This document shows positions 1-10,616 of a stretch of DNA of 64,000 nt, one piece after another (the stretch's first letter is position 1; each line of letters begins with the position of its first letter). A model generated the notes under the pieces. The model worked only from the letters and a program-made list of their open reading frames with translations. It was not told the DNA's origin and searched no databases. Made by a program: the position numbers and the translations under genes. The DNA is from Brugia malayi. Its lineage: Eukaryota; Nematoda; Chromadorea; Rhabditida; Onchocercidae. The stretch is taken from NCBI RefSeq assembly GCF_000002995.4, contig NW_025062477.1, positions 7,226,649-7,290,648 of the forward strand, read 5' to 3'.

Positions 1-756
1 TGATGCAATTTAGGATCTGGGTAAGACTAAGATATAAATAAAGAGAATGAAAGAAAGCATACCAGTCTTCCATGTGAGGAATTTTTTCAGCAACTGTTAT
101 GTGTGGATCAAACTCAATTGGGAGATATTTCTCCTTCAGTCTTTCGAGAATCATACCAAGCTCTTGCGACACTGTCCATGCAGCGCTATCAAAAACGCCA
201 TGTGTTGTTAAACAACTTTTACCTTCAGGGTCGTGGAAACGTGATAACGTATAATCAAAATCTGAGACCACCTAAATACCTTCATTCAAGCATCAGTCCA
301 TTTACGTAACAGAATTTTCAAAAAGAAATGTGAATGAAGTGTGATATCCACCAAGAAAATTAATAATTATTAAATAATTCATAGCCAAAAGCAACTAACG
401 AACTAGTGAAAATCTAAAAATTAACGTTGGTGATGCATCTTAGAAGACGTACAAAACTGGCAAAAATATTTGGATAGCAATTTATTGTATTGATATATAA
501 AAAACAGAGCAGAAAAAGAATGAGATGCTTGAAAAGTTTGAAACGGAAATCCTAAGTTTCTAAAAGGTGAACCAGTCAGCACAAATACAAACTACGTATA
601 TATGAAAACATAGCTACTGTTTCAAAATATATCAAATGATAGCCTTACCAAAAGTTTATCCTTGTCAGCACTGATAATCTGGTTAAGTTTCTGTTCTACG
701 GCAGACGAGTCGCGCATGCGCACCTTTTCACTGGTAAGCAACACATCGATCAGCAT
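1..756 (-). CDS. NT5C3: Cytosolic 5'-nucleotidase III, copy 1 (5' part; gene continues off the left edge)
   Basis: Two 5' exons are visible on the minus strand: 756-649 and 271-63, with phase-consistent GTAAGG and GTATGC donors and a TTTAG acceptor. Exon 2 opens with VVSDFDYTL, the DxDxT motif I of the HAD-superfamily pyrimidine 5'-nucleotidases (UMPH-1/NT5C3), and ends at EDW, the same split tryptophan codon used at this point in the complete paralogue at 11534-13754. Exon 1 carries VRMRDSSAVEQKLNQI, matching the family's N-terminal helix. The start at 756 is my choice because it gives an N-terminus of about the same length as the paralogue. The enzyme family dephosphorylates pyrimidine nucleoside monophosphates in the cytosol. 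Later exons, with motifs II and III, lie outside the window. It is divergently arranged with uaf-2. Its sequence is well diverged from copy 2, so the duplication is not recent. Confidence 0.85.
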
Positions 757-1734
757 ATAAAAATCAATGTTGAAAAGGAAAACATAAGGTCGAAATTTAT
801 TAACAACGTAGTATATGTTACATAGGAAATTCATCGAAACTAATTTTCCATTCCACTCGAACGAAAGAGGAGATATTCTCCATTCCGTAAAAGCAGACGA
901 AACAATGATTTCTTAAACAATAACTTCTACTCTAACAATATACAATAAACATGTTAATATGACGGTTGGAAATGAAATTCGGTCCAAAAAAAGTTAGCGA
1001 GATGTTATACAGGATATTTATTCTTCATACATCAAAGTATTAGCATAATAAAGATAATCCGGAAATCTGATATAACTGGATGACAATAGAGAATACGGCC
1101 ATTTGACACTGGTATAACTGCATGATTTCGGGGAAAAAAGTGTTGAAGTGATAGACATTTGATTGGAATAGTTGACGATATAGTGTGATAATGTAAGAAA
1201 AACAAGAAAAGTAGCAAGAGAATGGGAAATTATTGAACTAAGAAACAAAAGGAAATGATAACAATGGTAAAATGTGTAGATAAGAATACTACAATATTCG
1301 GACGGTGACGGTTCTCAAGCAGTACGGACGGACGGAAGACTGCGCTTCCATACTATTCCGTCCAGCTATTCTCCGCACTATGAGCCTTTAGTAAATTAGC
1401 AACCACTTCTATAATCATTCTCTGTACTGCATTACGGTCTGCGGCATCCATTTCTTGCTTTCCGGCTGCACTGCATTACGGTTTACGGCATCCATTTCTT
1501 GCTTTCCGGCTGTACTGCATTATGTTTTGTGGTATTGATTTTTCGCTATCCAGCCATGAACCTGAGAACTGCACTCGAGAATAATAGGCTTGATAGGCTG
1601 TGGGTTGCGTGCATGGCATTAAAATACTGTACGTGTGTTGGCGTTGCCTTTTTTCACTAGTGGCTTAGGTAATATTAGGACAGAATGAGCGTAAGTTGTT
1701 ATTAAAAGTAATTCAGGTAGTACTCACAGAAATC
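757..1734. promoter_or_regulatory. Divergent intergenic region between nucleotidase copy 1 and uaf-2
   Basis: 978 bp separate the two start codons (756 minus, 1735 plus), so both upstream regions must lie here. It contains three tandem 44-bp repeat copies (1422-1553) and a GC-richer block at about 1310-1380. Predicted frames within it are short and show no conserved motif. The promoter role is inferred from layout alone; no TATA box or initiator was confirmed. Confidence 0.45.
1422..1553. repeat. 44-bp minisatellite, three copies
   Basis: Units at 1422-1465, 1466-1509 and 1510-1553 are all exactly 44 bp and begin CTGYACTGCATTA. The first two differ at only a few positions (both carry GGCATCCATTTCTTGCTT); the third is more diverged. 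It lies about 180-310 bp upstream of the uaf-2 start codon and is more GC-rich than its surroundings. Confidence 0.85.
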
Positions 1735-4137
1735 ATGGCAAATTATCATATGTCAGGCGCCGAATATCTCGCATCTATTTATGGAACTGAAAAGGATAAG
1801 GTTAATAGTTTGGTATTTGATATTTTACTTTGCATGCTTTGAAGATTGTCAGTTTTGACGTAGCAAAAAGATAGATTTGTACTGTCTCTACTAAAGAGCC
1901 GTCCTGAAATGCGGGAAATTTGTTTTTTTCTGCAATACAGAAAATTTAATTTTGCTGGAAGTTGTCTTGTAACAGAATCTCCGAAACTTATTTCTTCGAG
2001 AATGAGACGACTTAGAAAAATAAGAAATAATGATGGGAAAAGGAAACAGATAAAAAGATTAGTAATATAAAGTGCTGTAATCATTTTAGGTCAACTGTTC
2101 CTTCTACTTCAAAATAGGTGCATGTCGACATGGTGACAAATGCTCTAGAACGCATATCATGCCTTCTTTCTCTCAAACAGTTTTATTGAAGAATCTTTAT
2201 CACAATCCGATGATTGATACCAGACAAGCGGATGCCTTTGCTAAGGTTGCGTCTTTTACAGTTGTTTTCAAGCTTTCTAGCTTCCTTACTGAATCTTTAT
2301 CAGCTTCCATTCTACCATATTCGAGAAGTTGCATCTTTATAATGGTAGCTGTGGTGTATTGAAAGCAGTTTAATATTAGAAATTTAACTTTAGTCTTTTG
2401 GACCGGCCGTAGTTCTCACTTTGGCCTTATTTTCAGAGCCAAAAATTTAATTGAACGTGTCGTGATACAAATCAGTCCATTCGTCTCTTGGCACATTAGT
2501 TATATTGGTAAGACGCCGTATCTGAACTCTCATTTCAGCCTAGAAGACTGACAAAGGAAACCCCTAGGTTTTTGGAAAGTGAGAAATCATGAAGTAGCGA
2601 AATTTTCGGGAAGTACTTTATTTAGAGACCAAATCTTAAAAAACAGCAGAAATTGAAAGAAACCCTCACAGACTGATAAATAAAGGAATAAAACCAATGG
2701 CGTCCTCACAGAATGTAAATAAAGAATGATAAACAACTTTCTTTTAGTAAAATTCCTTGATAAACATGTGGTTTGCATATGTAACATCGAATTTGATCTG
2801 ATAATGGTCGTTAATTCTGACTTGACAGTATTAATTGCTCAAGACTTACTCTACTACTTAGTTATGCTGTTTTGATTCTTCTGATTTGTTTATTGTTAAT
2901 ACTAGCTTGAAGTACTTATGCTTGCAACGATTATTTGAAACTTATAGCTTGTTTAGGTTGGCCAAATGAACGAACAAGAGCAGCAGTATTTTGAAGAGTT
3001 TTTTGAAGAAATATTTGTTGAATTAGAAGATAAATTTGGTCCAATTGATGAGATGAATGTGTGCGACAATATCGGAGAGCACATGATTGGCAATGTTTAC
3101 GTAAAATTTGAAAATGAAGAAGATGCGGACAAATGTGTCAAGGGACTTGAGAATAGATGGTAACATTTCACTATTTTAAGGTTGTAAAATTCCATTATCA
3201 CCACAGACTAAGTCACTTGCTACCAGCATTAGTTTATTTCGTAGTGAGAAGTGAGATAAGTATGGAGTAAATAGGTCACATCCATGTTCGGTGCTTTTAA
3301 TATCTGCCCGCCGTCTGAATGATATTTTTGTCTAAAAAGAAAAAATAAAAAACTGAAAAAGTTTATTCTAAAATTTGAAGCTTTATAAATGAAGTAAAGT
3401 TATATTATTTCTAGATTTGTTCATTTCGTAGTTTCAGGTTCAACGGTTCACCTGTTTATGCTGAGCTATCACCTGTGACTGATTTTCGTGAAGCTTGTTG
3501 TCGACAATATGAATTGGGAGGTTGTAACAAAGGTGCTTTTTGCAATTTCATGCATTTAAAGCAAATATCACGTGATTTGAGACGAAAGTTATATGGTTCT
3601 CGGGCAGAGTACCGTGGCGGTGGTTATTATGGTGGTGGAAATTGGCACGAAGGTTTGTGATCTGTTTTATTGTAACGCTTTTAATTAATAGATTTTACTG
3701 ATGTAAGTGTTGTCAGCAAGTGCAACTGAAATTTTCAAACAAATGAATGCCAATAAAAAATAATACGTTTTCGTATGTTATTCATCGAATGTTGCAATAA
3801 AATTATTTGCTCACTGAACATTTATGATTAAAATTCCATCGGGAACAAATCTTGACAAAATATGTGGAGGAGTTCCACCCTATTCTGATCAGCTTGTGTT
3901 TGTATGGTTTTTTTTAACGTCCGTGGCTTCCTTTTTACTTTTCAGGTTACTTTTTTAATTTCCTTTGATTTAGTCATTTGAGGTCCATCACTCTTTATGA
4001 AGTAATTTTATCACTTCTGTCCATAAATTTTAGGTAGAGGTGGAGATTATGGTAGTTATTCTCGTCGTAGTGGTGGATACGGCGGTGGTGGCAGTAGACG
4101 GCGTTCACGAAGCCCTCGATCAAGACATCGATACTAA
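1735..4137 (+). CDS. uaf-2: U2AF35 splicing factor (U2 snRNP auxiliary factor small subunit)
   Basis: Five exons join in phase: 1735-1800, 2090-2245, 2957-3159, 3438-3652 and 4034-4137, giving 247 aa. The protein starts [20 protein letters not shown], like all U2AF1 proteins. It has a first CCCH zinc finger ([20 protein letters not shown], about residues 24-43) and a U2AF-homology RRM with [21 protein letters not shown] second CCCH finger follows ([20 protein letters not shown]), and then a Gly/Arg-rich tail with a short RS segment ending [13 protein letters not shown]. In the family this subunit binds the 3'-splice-site AG and pairs with U2AF65 in the nucleus. The RS tail is short compared with vertebrate U2AF1. 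Length and domain order are otherwise normal and I see no lesion. It is divergent from nucleotidase copy 1; the retrotransposon lies about 570 bp downstream. Confidence 0.95.
3977..4005. repeat. 29-bp direct repeat, copy A (uaf-2 intron 4)
   Basis: This 29-bp stretch, beginning TTTGAGGTCCATCACTC, is repeated exactly at 4428-4456. Copy A ends 28 bp before the acceptor-side start of the last uaf-2 exon. Confidence 0.85.
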
Positions 4138-4330
4138 CTGGATGACAATGACTATGAAAATTTGTTTGGTAAATGTATTATTGAAGATACTTTTTTTTAA
4201 ATTGTGGCAGTCATGTAGTAAACATTGTATATGGTCTCACTTGTATGACCATTCGTTCATACTCGTCTAATTTTTTATTACAAATCGTGCTTTTCAAGGA
4301 CGATTTGTAAAATGGATCCTGATTAATTTG

Positions 4331-4336
4331 AATAAA
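4331..4336 (+). terminator. uaf-2: uaf-2 polyadenylation signal candidate
   Basis: An AATAAA hexamer lies about 195 bp after the uaf-2 stop codon, a normal distance for a nematode 3' UTR. The second copy of the 29-bp repeat lies about 90 bp further downstream. Confidence 0.5.
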
Positions 4337-4427
4337 ATTTATGAGCTTCTACAATGTGTTGGAAAAAAAGCACAGCTTATAAAAAGTTTGCACTGAATTT
4401 AATATTTATTCCACATTGGTTTATTGT

Positions 4428-4456
4428 TTTGAGGTCCATCACTCTTTATGAAGTAA
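4428..4456. repeat. 29-bp direct repeat, copy B (3' flank of uaf-2)
   Basis: Exact second copy of the 29-bp sequence at 3977-4005, 451 bp further on, between the uaf-2 polyadenylation signal and the retrotransposon insertion. Confidence 0.85.
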
Positions 4457-4704
4457 GTTGTTTTGTAGCTTAGGATTTTATGTTTAAGATTTCCCTAATT
4501 TTTGGGGAGTTAGGGCTAGAGCATATCTCGCATTGTTTGTAATCCTTATTATTAAAGGAATGTCCTTTAAGTTCAAATTCTCGAAATAATCATTCATCAT
4601 TCCAAATGTAAAATACCAAGCAAGCTATATATTTGTTTGAGCAAATTAATGGTATGTGAAGAGTAATTATTCTAGTTTCCATAATCAAGAAGGTCGAAGA
4701 AGTG

Positions 4705-4709
4705 GACCA
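4705..4709. repeat. Target-site duplication GACCA, left
   Basis: GACCA immediately precedes the TG terminus of the left LTR, and the same five bases follow the CA terminus of the right LTR at 11137-11141. Five base pairs is the usual duplication for BEL/Pao integration. Confidence 0.93.
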
Positions 4710-5207
4710 TGTAGTGGAAGCAAAAAAAATGTTTTTGGAAACAAACCTTTATGATTTGGTTAAATTGTTATTCGGGGGAGAAGTTTGATGTCAGGGAGAT
4801 GTGTTGGATGCCAGCTAAATATTTGGGCAACAATTGAATAAAACTGATTCGGAGGATTGGATGATTTAAAAAACTGATCTAATTGACAATAGTATGGTTA
4901 TAAAATCTACATTGATGTTAGACAATGATCCAAACAAAGGAGAGGAGGTGCTTGCATGGGCACCAGTTGCTAATAAAGAGCTTATTAGATAACCGCATGA
5001 TTATGATAGCTAACAAAGAACAATGTAGATATCCTCATGATTGTAAGGATTGCTAACAAAGAACGATGTAAATTGTTTCAATATGTAGAAGCATAAATTT
5101 GGAAACAAAGAGTCCGAAGTATAAGCATTATTTGCGGAAATTACGTAGATATCTTTACTACAATTTGCAACTCATATTTTTAGATCGCGATATTAAAATC
5201 CGCGACA
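4710..5207 (-). repeat. 3' LTR of the BEL/Pao element
   Basis: 498 bp, bounded by TG and CA on the plus strand, matching 10639-11136 base for base as far as I can read. It contains the last 28 bp of the polyprotein frame including its stop codon (5180-5182). An internal imperfect duplication reads TGATAGCTAACAAAGAAC and then GGATTGCTAACAAAGAAC around 5000-5065. Confidence 0.96.
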
Positions 5208-8200
5208 CTCCCGACCGAAGGAGCTAAATGCTTTAGTTCGTTGGACAGCTTTGGTTGATTGCTTCGCCTTATAGCGCTTCTAGTTCGTAGAGCAATTGGT
5301 TCTTGTTCATTGACATTTTGCACTGATTTGTTAAACATTGTTGGTTGAGGGTCAATTTCCTCACCTTTGACTTCCAGTGGGTATAACATATTCACCGGTC
5401 TGTTGAGTATTTTTCCTTTCGGTAATTCTATCGAGACACTTCTCACTTCTCCATCCTTTCCTGTTTTGATTTCTCTTATTCTGGCTAGTTTCCACATGCC
5501 ACGGGGAATTTCTGGTTCATTTAGTAACACAATCTCTCCCTCGTGGGGAGTTCTTTTTACTACATCTCTCGGAGAAGAGTGTTCCCTTTGTGCTCTTTCT
5601 TTAAGAGTATTTAAATATTCCTCTTTCCATATTTCCCAGAAGGCATCGAGGGCCTTTAGTGTATTTGACCAGTATTGAATGAGTTTTTCTCTCGAATCCA
5701 ATTTATGAGGGATAAAATCATCCATTTCATTCTTGTTTTTAGCAGGCATGATTAGATGCGCATTCGGTAGTATAAAGTCAATTGGACGCAATATGATACA
5801 ATCATCAAAATTTACGTAAGTTAGTGGTCGAGTATTCAAAATACTTTCCACTTCCGTTACTAGCGTAATCAATTCCCGTTCCCATAATAACTTTCTGCCG
5901 ATGGCTCTTTTCATTGCCCTTTTTGTTAACCCAATAAGTCGCTCATATACTCCTCCGTTCCAAGGCGCCTTTGGTATTATATTTTTCCAGATCATTTTCC
6001 TTTCCGCTAGGAATTCATTTAATTGTTGTTTCACAATGATTTTAAAAATTAACTGGAATTGACCAGCGTTGTCGCTTAAGATTAATTCTGGAAAGCCTCG
6101 TCTTGCTGTAAATCTTCTGAAAACATGTAAAAAGCTTTCGGCTGAAAGAGTTTCTACTACTTCTAGATGTACAGCTCTTGTTGTGAAACATGTGAATAGT
6201 GCTACCCATCTTTTTGTTAGCCCATTATCACTCCTGATATTCACAGGACCTAAATAGTCTAGTCCTACTCGCGCAAAGGGTCTTGATCTTGTGGTCCGAG
6301 ATGCTGGAAGATCAGCCATAGTTGGTAATTTGAATGGTTTAGTTGTCCAGCGTCTGCACTTCATGCACTTATTCAAGATTCGTTTGATTTCCGTTCTACC
6401 TTTTGGGATCCATATCGTCGATCTCAGATTTGAGAGTGTATGAGCAATTCCAGCATGATACAGTTGTTCATGTCGTTGCTGAATAAAGAGTTCAGTTATG
6501 GTGTTGTGTCTCGGGAGATATATTGGGTGTAAGTTACTCTCTTTCATTTCAGAGTTAACTACGCGGCTTTTGTATCTCCATAGTTCGTTATCATAGAACA
6601 AATTCCATTTGATTATTTCATCTTTGGTAACTCCTTCTGACTGTGCTTGTTTGAATAGCACAATTTCTGACAACTCGTAATCCTGTGTTGTCAATATATT
6701 CTTTTCTTTCGTTGCCATCTTTAGCCAAGGAATTTCCCTTTTCATTGTTAATCTTATGAATTTCAGAACCCAACCAGTTGTTCTTATTAATCTTGACCAT
6801 TTGCTAAAACGACTAGCATCTAAGATTCCGAAATGTTTGTTTATGATAATTGGTTCTGTGATGTGGGCCACAATTTCTTCATCCTGGTAATCCTCATTGT
6901 AATTGTATTTCCACTGTGGCCATTTTGATTCGTTTTCTGTTAACCACTTTGGTCCTTTCCACCAAAGATCATATCCTTTTAGTTTATTCGGAGAGATTCC
7001 TTTTGTAGCTATATCAGCTGGGTTTTGTTCACTTGGGATATATCTAAAATGGATTTTCGCCTTTCGTATTTCTTCTACCCTATTTTGTATGAACGTTGGT
7101 AGTAAACGGGAACTATTGTGAACCCAATGAAGCGCACATTGAGAATCGGACCATAAAATTGTTATCACGTCCTCAAGCTCTTTTTGTTTTAATACGAATT
7201 GTACCATTCTCACTCCGATGAGTATTGCCAGTAATTCTAATCGAGGTATTGACATTCCTTTAATTGGCGCAATTCGGGATTTAGCAAACACTAAGAATAC
7301 TTCTCTTTCTTGAGTTCGAATGTATAAAGCTGCTGAGTATGCAGCAGTTGATGCGTCAGTAAAAACATGAAATTGTACTTGCTTGGAACAATTTGTTGTG
7401 AATCTTGGTAGATCCTTTAGTTTCTTTGGCCATTCGTTCGTGAGTAATTTCCACGTGGTTTCATCTTCCTCACTTATAGTTTGATCCCATGAAAGGTTCT
7501 TTTTCCACAAAGTTTGGAGAAACAATTTGAATCTTATCAGTATAGGAACTATGAATCCTAGTGGGTCATATTGTGAGGCTACGAATTGCAATATAATTCT
7601 TTTAGTTAATTTCTTACCAAACCATGGTTTTAACGTTACTTGAATGATATCTTGTTTGTGGTACCAATTGAGACCTAGAATTTTTTTTATTGAACTTACC
7701 TCTGCTCGATCTTGTACCGGAAGTTTTTCATTGACTTCTTGGTCGTTAGAGAGAAATTCCCGTACATTCATTGATGCTTCATTGAATATAATTTTAATTT
7801 CCTTATAATTGGAAAGAGCTTCGTTGGTTCCTTTGGTTGGTATTATAATGTTATCGACATAGAGATTTTTCCTTAACTCGAGTGCGATTTTGCTTTTACA
7901 AGTTTCCAAATGATAATTGAGTGTAGCGGACAATAAAAATGGAGATGATACAATTCCAAATGGAACTCGTTGGAAACGGTAACAACTTACGTTTTCTTCG
8001 TTAACTGGACTTCGAATGTCTTTCAACCAAAGAAATCGAGTGCAGTTTCTATCTGTTGGATGCAATTCTATTTGCAAGAACGCCTTTTCTACGTCTGCTA
8101 TTATTACATTTTTCATTGTACGGAAACGTAGCAAAACTCCAACCAAATCAGGGAGTGTTATTGGTCCCCGATATAAAACATCATTTAAACTTTTCATTCC

Positions 8201-10615
8201 TTTACAATGAGCTGATGCATCATAAACTATCCTCAGATTTGTCGTGGTTTTATTTGGTGTTATTACTTCGTGATGAGGCAGATAATGAATAATACCAACT
8301 TCATTCATTTCCGATGACACTTTCTCAATTATATTGGAATTGAGTTGTTCTTCAATAGTTTGATTGTATCGACTTAGTAATTGAGGTTTCATTTGAAGCC
8401 TCCTAATTAACGACTTTAATCTTCCAAGGCAAAGTCCGAAATTATCGCTTAGTTTGTTCTTTGAATCTTTCCAAGGCCAACAAACTTGATATCTTCCCTT
8501 GTCCCTAGTGATAGTTTGTTTAAATTGCTGCAATGCTTTTTCATCATTGTCAGAGTTTATTTTGTCTTGTATACCCATTAATTCCAGTTTCCAAAAGTGA
8601 TCTAAGTCTGGAATATTGACGGCATTGACTTGAGAAATCGGACTTACTGATGTGGTTTCTGAAATACTGTCGTGTATTTCATTTATATACCCACTTCCAG
8701 CTATTATAGGTCCAACCTTTGTATGGATCAATGAAAATCCTGATTTTAAGTTCTCTGCTTGGTCAAACTGGATAAACTTGAAGAAGTGATCCGCACCTAT
8801 GAGTATGTCCGGTTGTTTCCATTTGTTTTTGAAATTACTAAACTGATTTCGTTTGTCTATCATCAACAATTCCTTTTTGTTTAGATTAACTACTTGCAAT
8901 TCATTCGTCAAGTGGTTAACTGTTATTACATCTAATCGGATTATTTCTTTATTTCCAATTTTTACTCCGATTTCAGTTTTAGTAGTGATACACGTTTTTG
9001 GCGTCTTATCACCAAATGAAGCAATTTTTATTTCCATCTCGTTAGTTTCTTGTAGATTCAATCGATAAGCCAAATCCTTTGATATGAACGATAATTGAGA
9101 ACCAATATCGAATAGAATTAAAGCCTTTTGTTGGATTTTTGGGCGATTTGGATTGGTTACATTTATTTCCTTACATAACAGTAAGGTTCGCTTTTTCCAT
9201 TGATTTCCTTTTTCGGTAATGGAGTTAGCGATTGTGACTGAACCCAACCTTTCTTTGTTGGAATCCACTGCTTGCGTGAGTTCCTTGTAGTTGTTGGGAC
9301 ACAGTGCTGTATTGTGTGGACTTTTACAATGGAAACACAAAGGTTTCCATTTTTTACAATCACTTGTTGCATGTCCTTTTCGTAAACATTTGAAACATGC
9401 AGTGATTTCTCTCAAACGTTCCATCCGGAGTTTGAGAGTGGGATAGATGTTACATTCATTGTTCCAGTGGTCCTTATTGCAAAATACGCATGGTTTCCTT
9501 TTCCCATTTATAGAAATTTTTCCTGGAACCTTTTTTGATTTGATTGTATTATCTCCCTTTGTTTGGTTGATTGTGGCGAAAGCTGACGTTTCGCCTCTAA
9601 CATTATTTTTGTTTGTTTTCTTCTCCCTTGTGTCTGCTTGACTTCTAGCAACTTCTTCATTTCTTAGAACTAGTTTTGTCAGGTACTGCCGGATATCCTT
9701 AACTGACCAACTCGTCGAATCCTCTTTCAATTGGTATAATTTATCAATTATCCACGCTGGTAGTTTATTTTCAATTGTAATTTCGATGCTTGAATGCTCT
9801 AAATTTTCACCTATAGCTTCCAGTTGTCGAAATGTTCTCTCCATGGCTTCTATGGTTGCTTTCCACTCTCGGTCATTTTTTTTGATGGTATTCAACTCGT
9901 TGTAGAGTGATTTCTTTATAAGGAAAGGTTTACCATATTTCTCTTTTAGTAAACCTATTATAACATCGTAGTTTTCTGGCGCTATATCATAACCTCTTAC
10001 AGATAACAAAGCATCTCCTTTAAGACATGATATCAGATAGTTTAACTTTTGAATATCTGGGATGCTTTGCTCATGGACTGCTGCCTTGAAACTACACCAA
10101 AATTGCCTCCACAATTTTGGATCCCCACTAAACGTTATTAGTGGTAATTGAGGAAGTTTTATTTCTGCTTGATTTGTGTGAATCATACTATTCTTTGGAA
10201 ATGATTCTTTGACCTCTTCTTGTTTTAAATGTTGTAGTACCGAGCAATATTCATCAGTATGTATTTTAAGGGTAATAATAGTTTCTCTTGTTCTAGTGAT
10301 TAAACTTAAAATACCTTGTGGATCGTCAACCATATTGGCGTATTTCGTCTCCTCTTCCTTTCTCCTCGTTGCTATTGTCAAGCTCTGAATATTATCCAGC
10401 CAATTTTGATTAGCTGTTTCGAGTAACCCAGCATAATATTCGAGATGTGCGATCTTCTCCTTGACGATTCGCAATTTAATTTCGTATTGATGCTGAAGTT
10501 CCCCTCGTGATAGTGTTTGAGACGGGGAGGTCAGATCGAGTTCACTTGCTTCTTTAAGAAGTTCTAGAGTTCTCGACTTCGATAATTCGCTTCCTTTTCT
10601 TATACTGTCGGACAT
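5180..10615 (-). CDS. BEL/Pao gag-pol polyprotein (1811 aa)
   Basis: One open frame with no stop or frameshift. In order: an N-terminal coiled-coil-like region; a gag-related (DUF1759-type) domain with PLITFSGDPKLWRQFW near residue 155; three Cys/His knuckles (CVFCNKDHWNNEC about 376, CFKCLRKGHATSDC about 406, CFHCKSPHNTALC about 425); and an aspartic protease with LFDIGSQLSFI near 500. Next come reverse transcriptase with VYDAS about 795 and YVDN about 918, and RNase H with FTDAS and WSDSQ about 1085-1160. The integrase zinc-binding segment starts near 1385, and the integrase core has D, D and E at LDYLGP, SDNAGQ and GGVYER. A DUF5641-like tail follows. The start ATG nearly touches the primer-binding site, and the stop lies inside the 3' LTR. 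Two motifs differ from the textbook form: protease DIG instead of D-S/T-G, and YVDN instead of YVDD. I cannot say whether these are lineage variants or lesions. Confidence 0.96.
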   Translation of the reverse strand: MSDSIRKGSELSKSRTLELLKEASELDLTSPSQTLSRGELQHQYEIKLRIVKEKIAHLEYYAGLLETANQNWLDNIQSLTIATRRKEEETKYANMVDDPQGILSLITRTRETIITLKIHTDEYCSVLQHLKQEEVKESFPKNSMIHTNQAEIKLPQLPLITFSGDPKLWRQFWCSFKAAVHEQSIPDIQKLNYLISCLKGDALLSVRGYDIAPENYDVIIGLLKEKYGKPFLIKKSLYNELNTIKKNDREWKATIEAMERTFRQLEAIGENLEHSSIEITIENKLPAWIIDKLYQLKEDSTSWSVKDIRQYLTKLVLRNEEVARSQADTREKKTNKNNVRGETSAFATINQTKGDNTIKSKKVPGKISINGKRKPCVFCNKDHWNNECNIYPTLKLRMERLREITACFKCLRKGHATSDCKKWKPLCFHCKSPHNTALCPNNYKELTQAVDSNKERLGSVTIANSITEKGNQWKKRTLLLCKEINVTNPNRPKIQQKALILFDIGSQLSFISKDLAYRLNLQETNEMEIKIASFGDKTPKTCITTKTEIGVKIGNKEIIRLDVITVNHLTNELQVVNLNKKELLMIDKRNQFSNFKNKWKQPDILIGADHFFKFIQFDQAENLKSGFSLIHTKVGPIIAGSGYINEIHDSISETTSVSPISQVNAVNIPDLDHFWKLELMGIQDKINSDNDEKALQQFKQTITRDKGRYQVCWPWKDSKNKLSDNFGLCLGRLKSLIRRLQMKPQLLSRYNQTIEEQLNSNIIEKVSSEMNEVGIIHYLPHHEVITPNKTTTNLRIVYDASAHCKGMKSLNDVLYRGPITLPDLVGVLLRFRTMKNVIIADVEKAFLQIELHPTDRNCTRFLWLKDIRSPVNEENVSCYRFQRVPFGIVSSPFLLSATLNYHLETCKSKIALELRKNLYVDNIIIPTKGTNEALSNYKEIKIIFNEASMNVREFLSNDQEVNEKLPVQDRAEVSSIKKILGLNWYHKQDIIQVTLKPWFGKKLTKRIILQFVASQYDPLGFIVPILIRFKLFLQTLWKKNLSWDQTISEEDETTWKLLTNEWPKKLKDLPRFTTNCSKQVQFHVFTDASTAAYSAALYIRTQEREVFLVFAKSRIAPIKGMSIPRLELLAILIGVRMVQFVLKQKELEDVITILWSDSQCALHWVHNSSRLLPTFIQNRVEEIRKAKIHFRYIPSEQNPADIATKGISPNKLKGYDLWWKGPKWLTENESKWPQWKYNYNEDYQDEEIVAHITEPIIINKHFGILDASRFSKWSRLIRTTGWVLKFIRLTMKREIPWLKMATKEKNILTTQDYELSEIVLFKQAQSEGVTKDEIIKWNLFYDNELWRYKSRVVNSEMKESNLHPIYLPRHNTITELFIQQRHEQLYHAGIAHTLSNLRSTIWIPKGRTEIKRILNKCMKCRRWTTKPFKLPTMADLPASRTTRSRPFARVGLDYLGPVNIRSDNGLTKRWVALFTCFTTRAVHLEVVETLSAESFLHVFRRFTARRGFPELILSDNAGQFQLIFKIIVKQQLNEFLAERKMIWKNIIPKAPWNGGVYERLIGLTKRAMKRAIGRKLLWERELITLVTEVESILNTRPLTYVNFDDCIILRPIDFILPNAHLIMPAKNKNEMDDFIPHKLDSREKLIQYWSNTLKALDAFWEIWKEEYLNTLKERAQREHSSPRDVVKRTPHEGEIVLLNEPEIPRGMWKLARIREIKTGKDGEVRSVSIELPKGKILNRPVNMLYPLEVKGEEIDPQPTMFNKSVQNVNEQEPIALRTRSAIRRSNQPKLSNELKHLAPSVGSVADFNIAI

Positions 10616-10616
10616 G

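Noticed and set aside
1018..1248. Overlapping minus-strand frames in the divergent promoter
   Set aside because: Low-complexity Leu/Ser/Phe-rich sequence without homology or splice signals.
5367..10372. Many open frames antisense to or overlapping the retrotransposon polyprotein
   Set aside because: They are shadows of the 1811-codon frame, with no independent motif and no splice logic.
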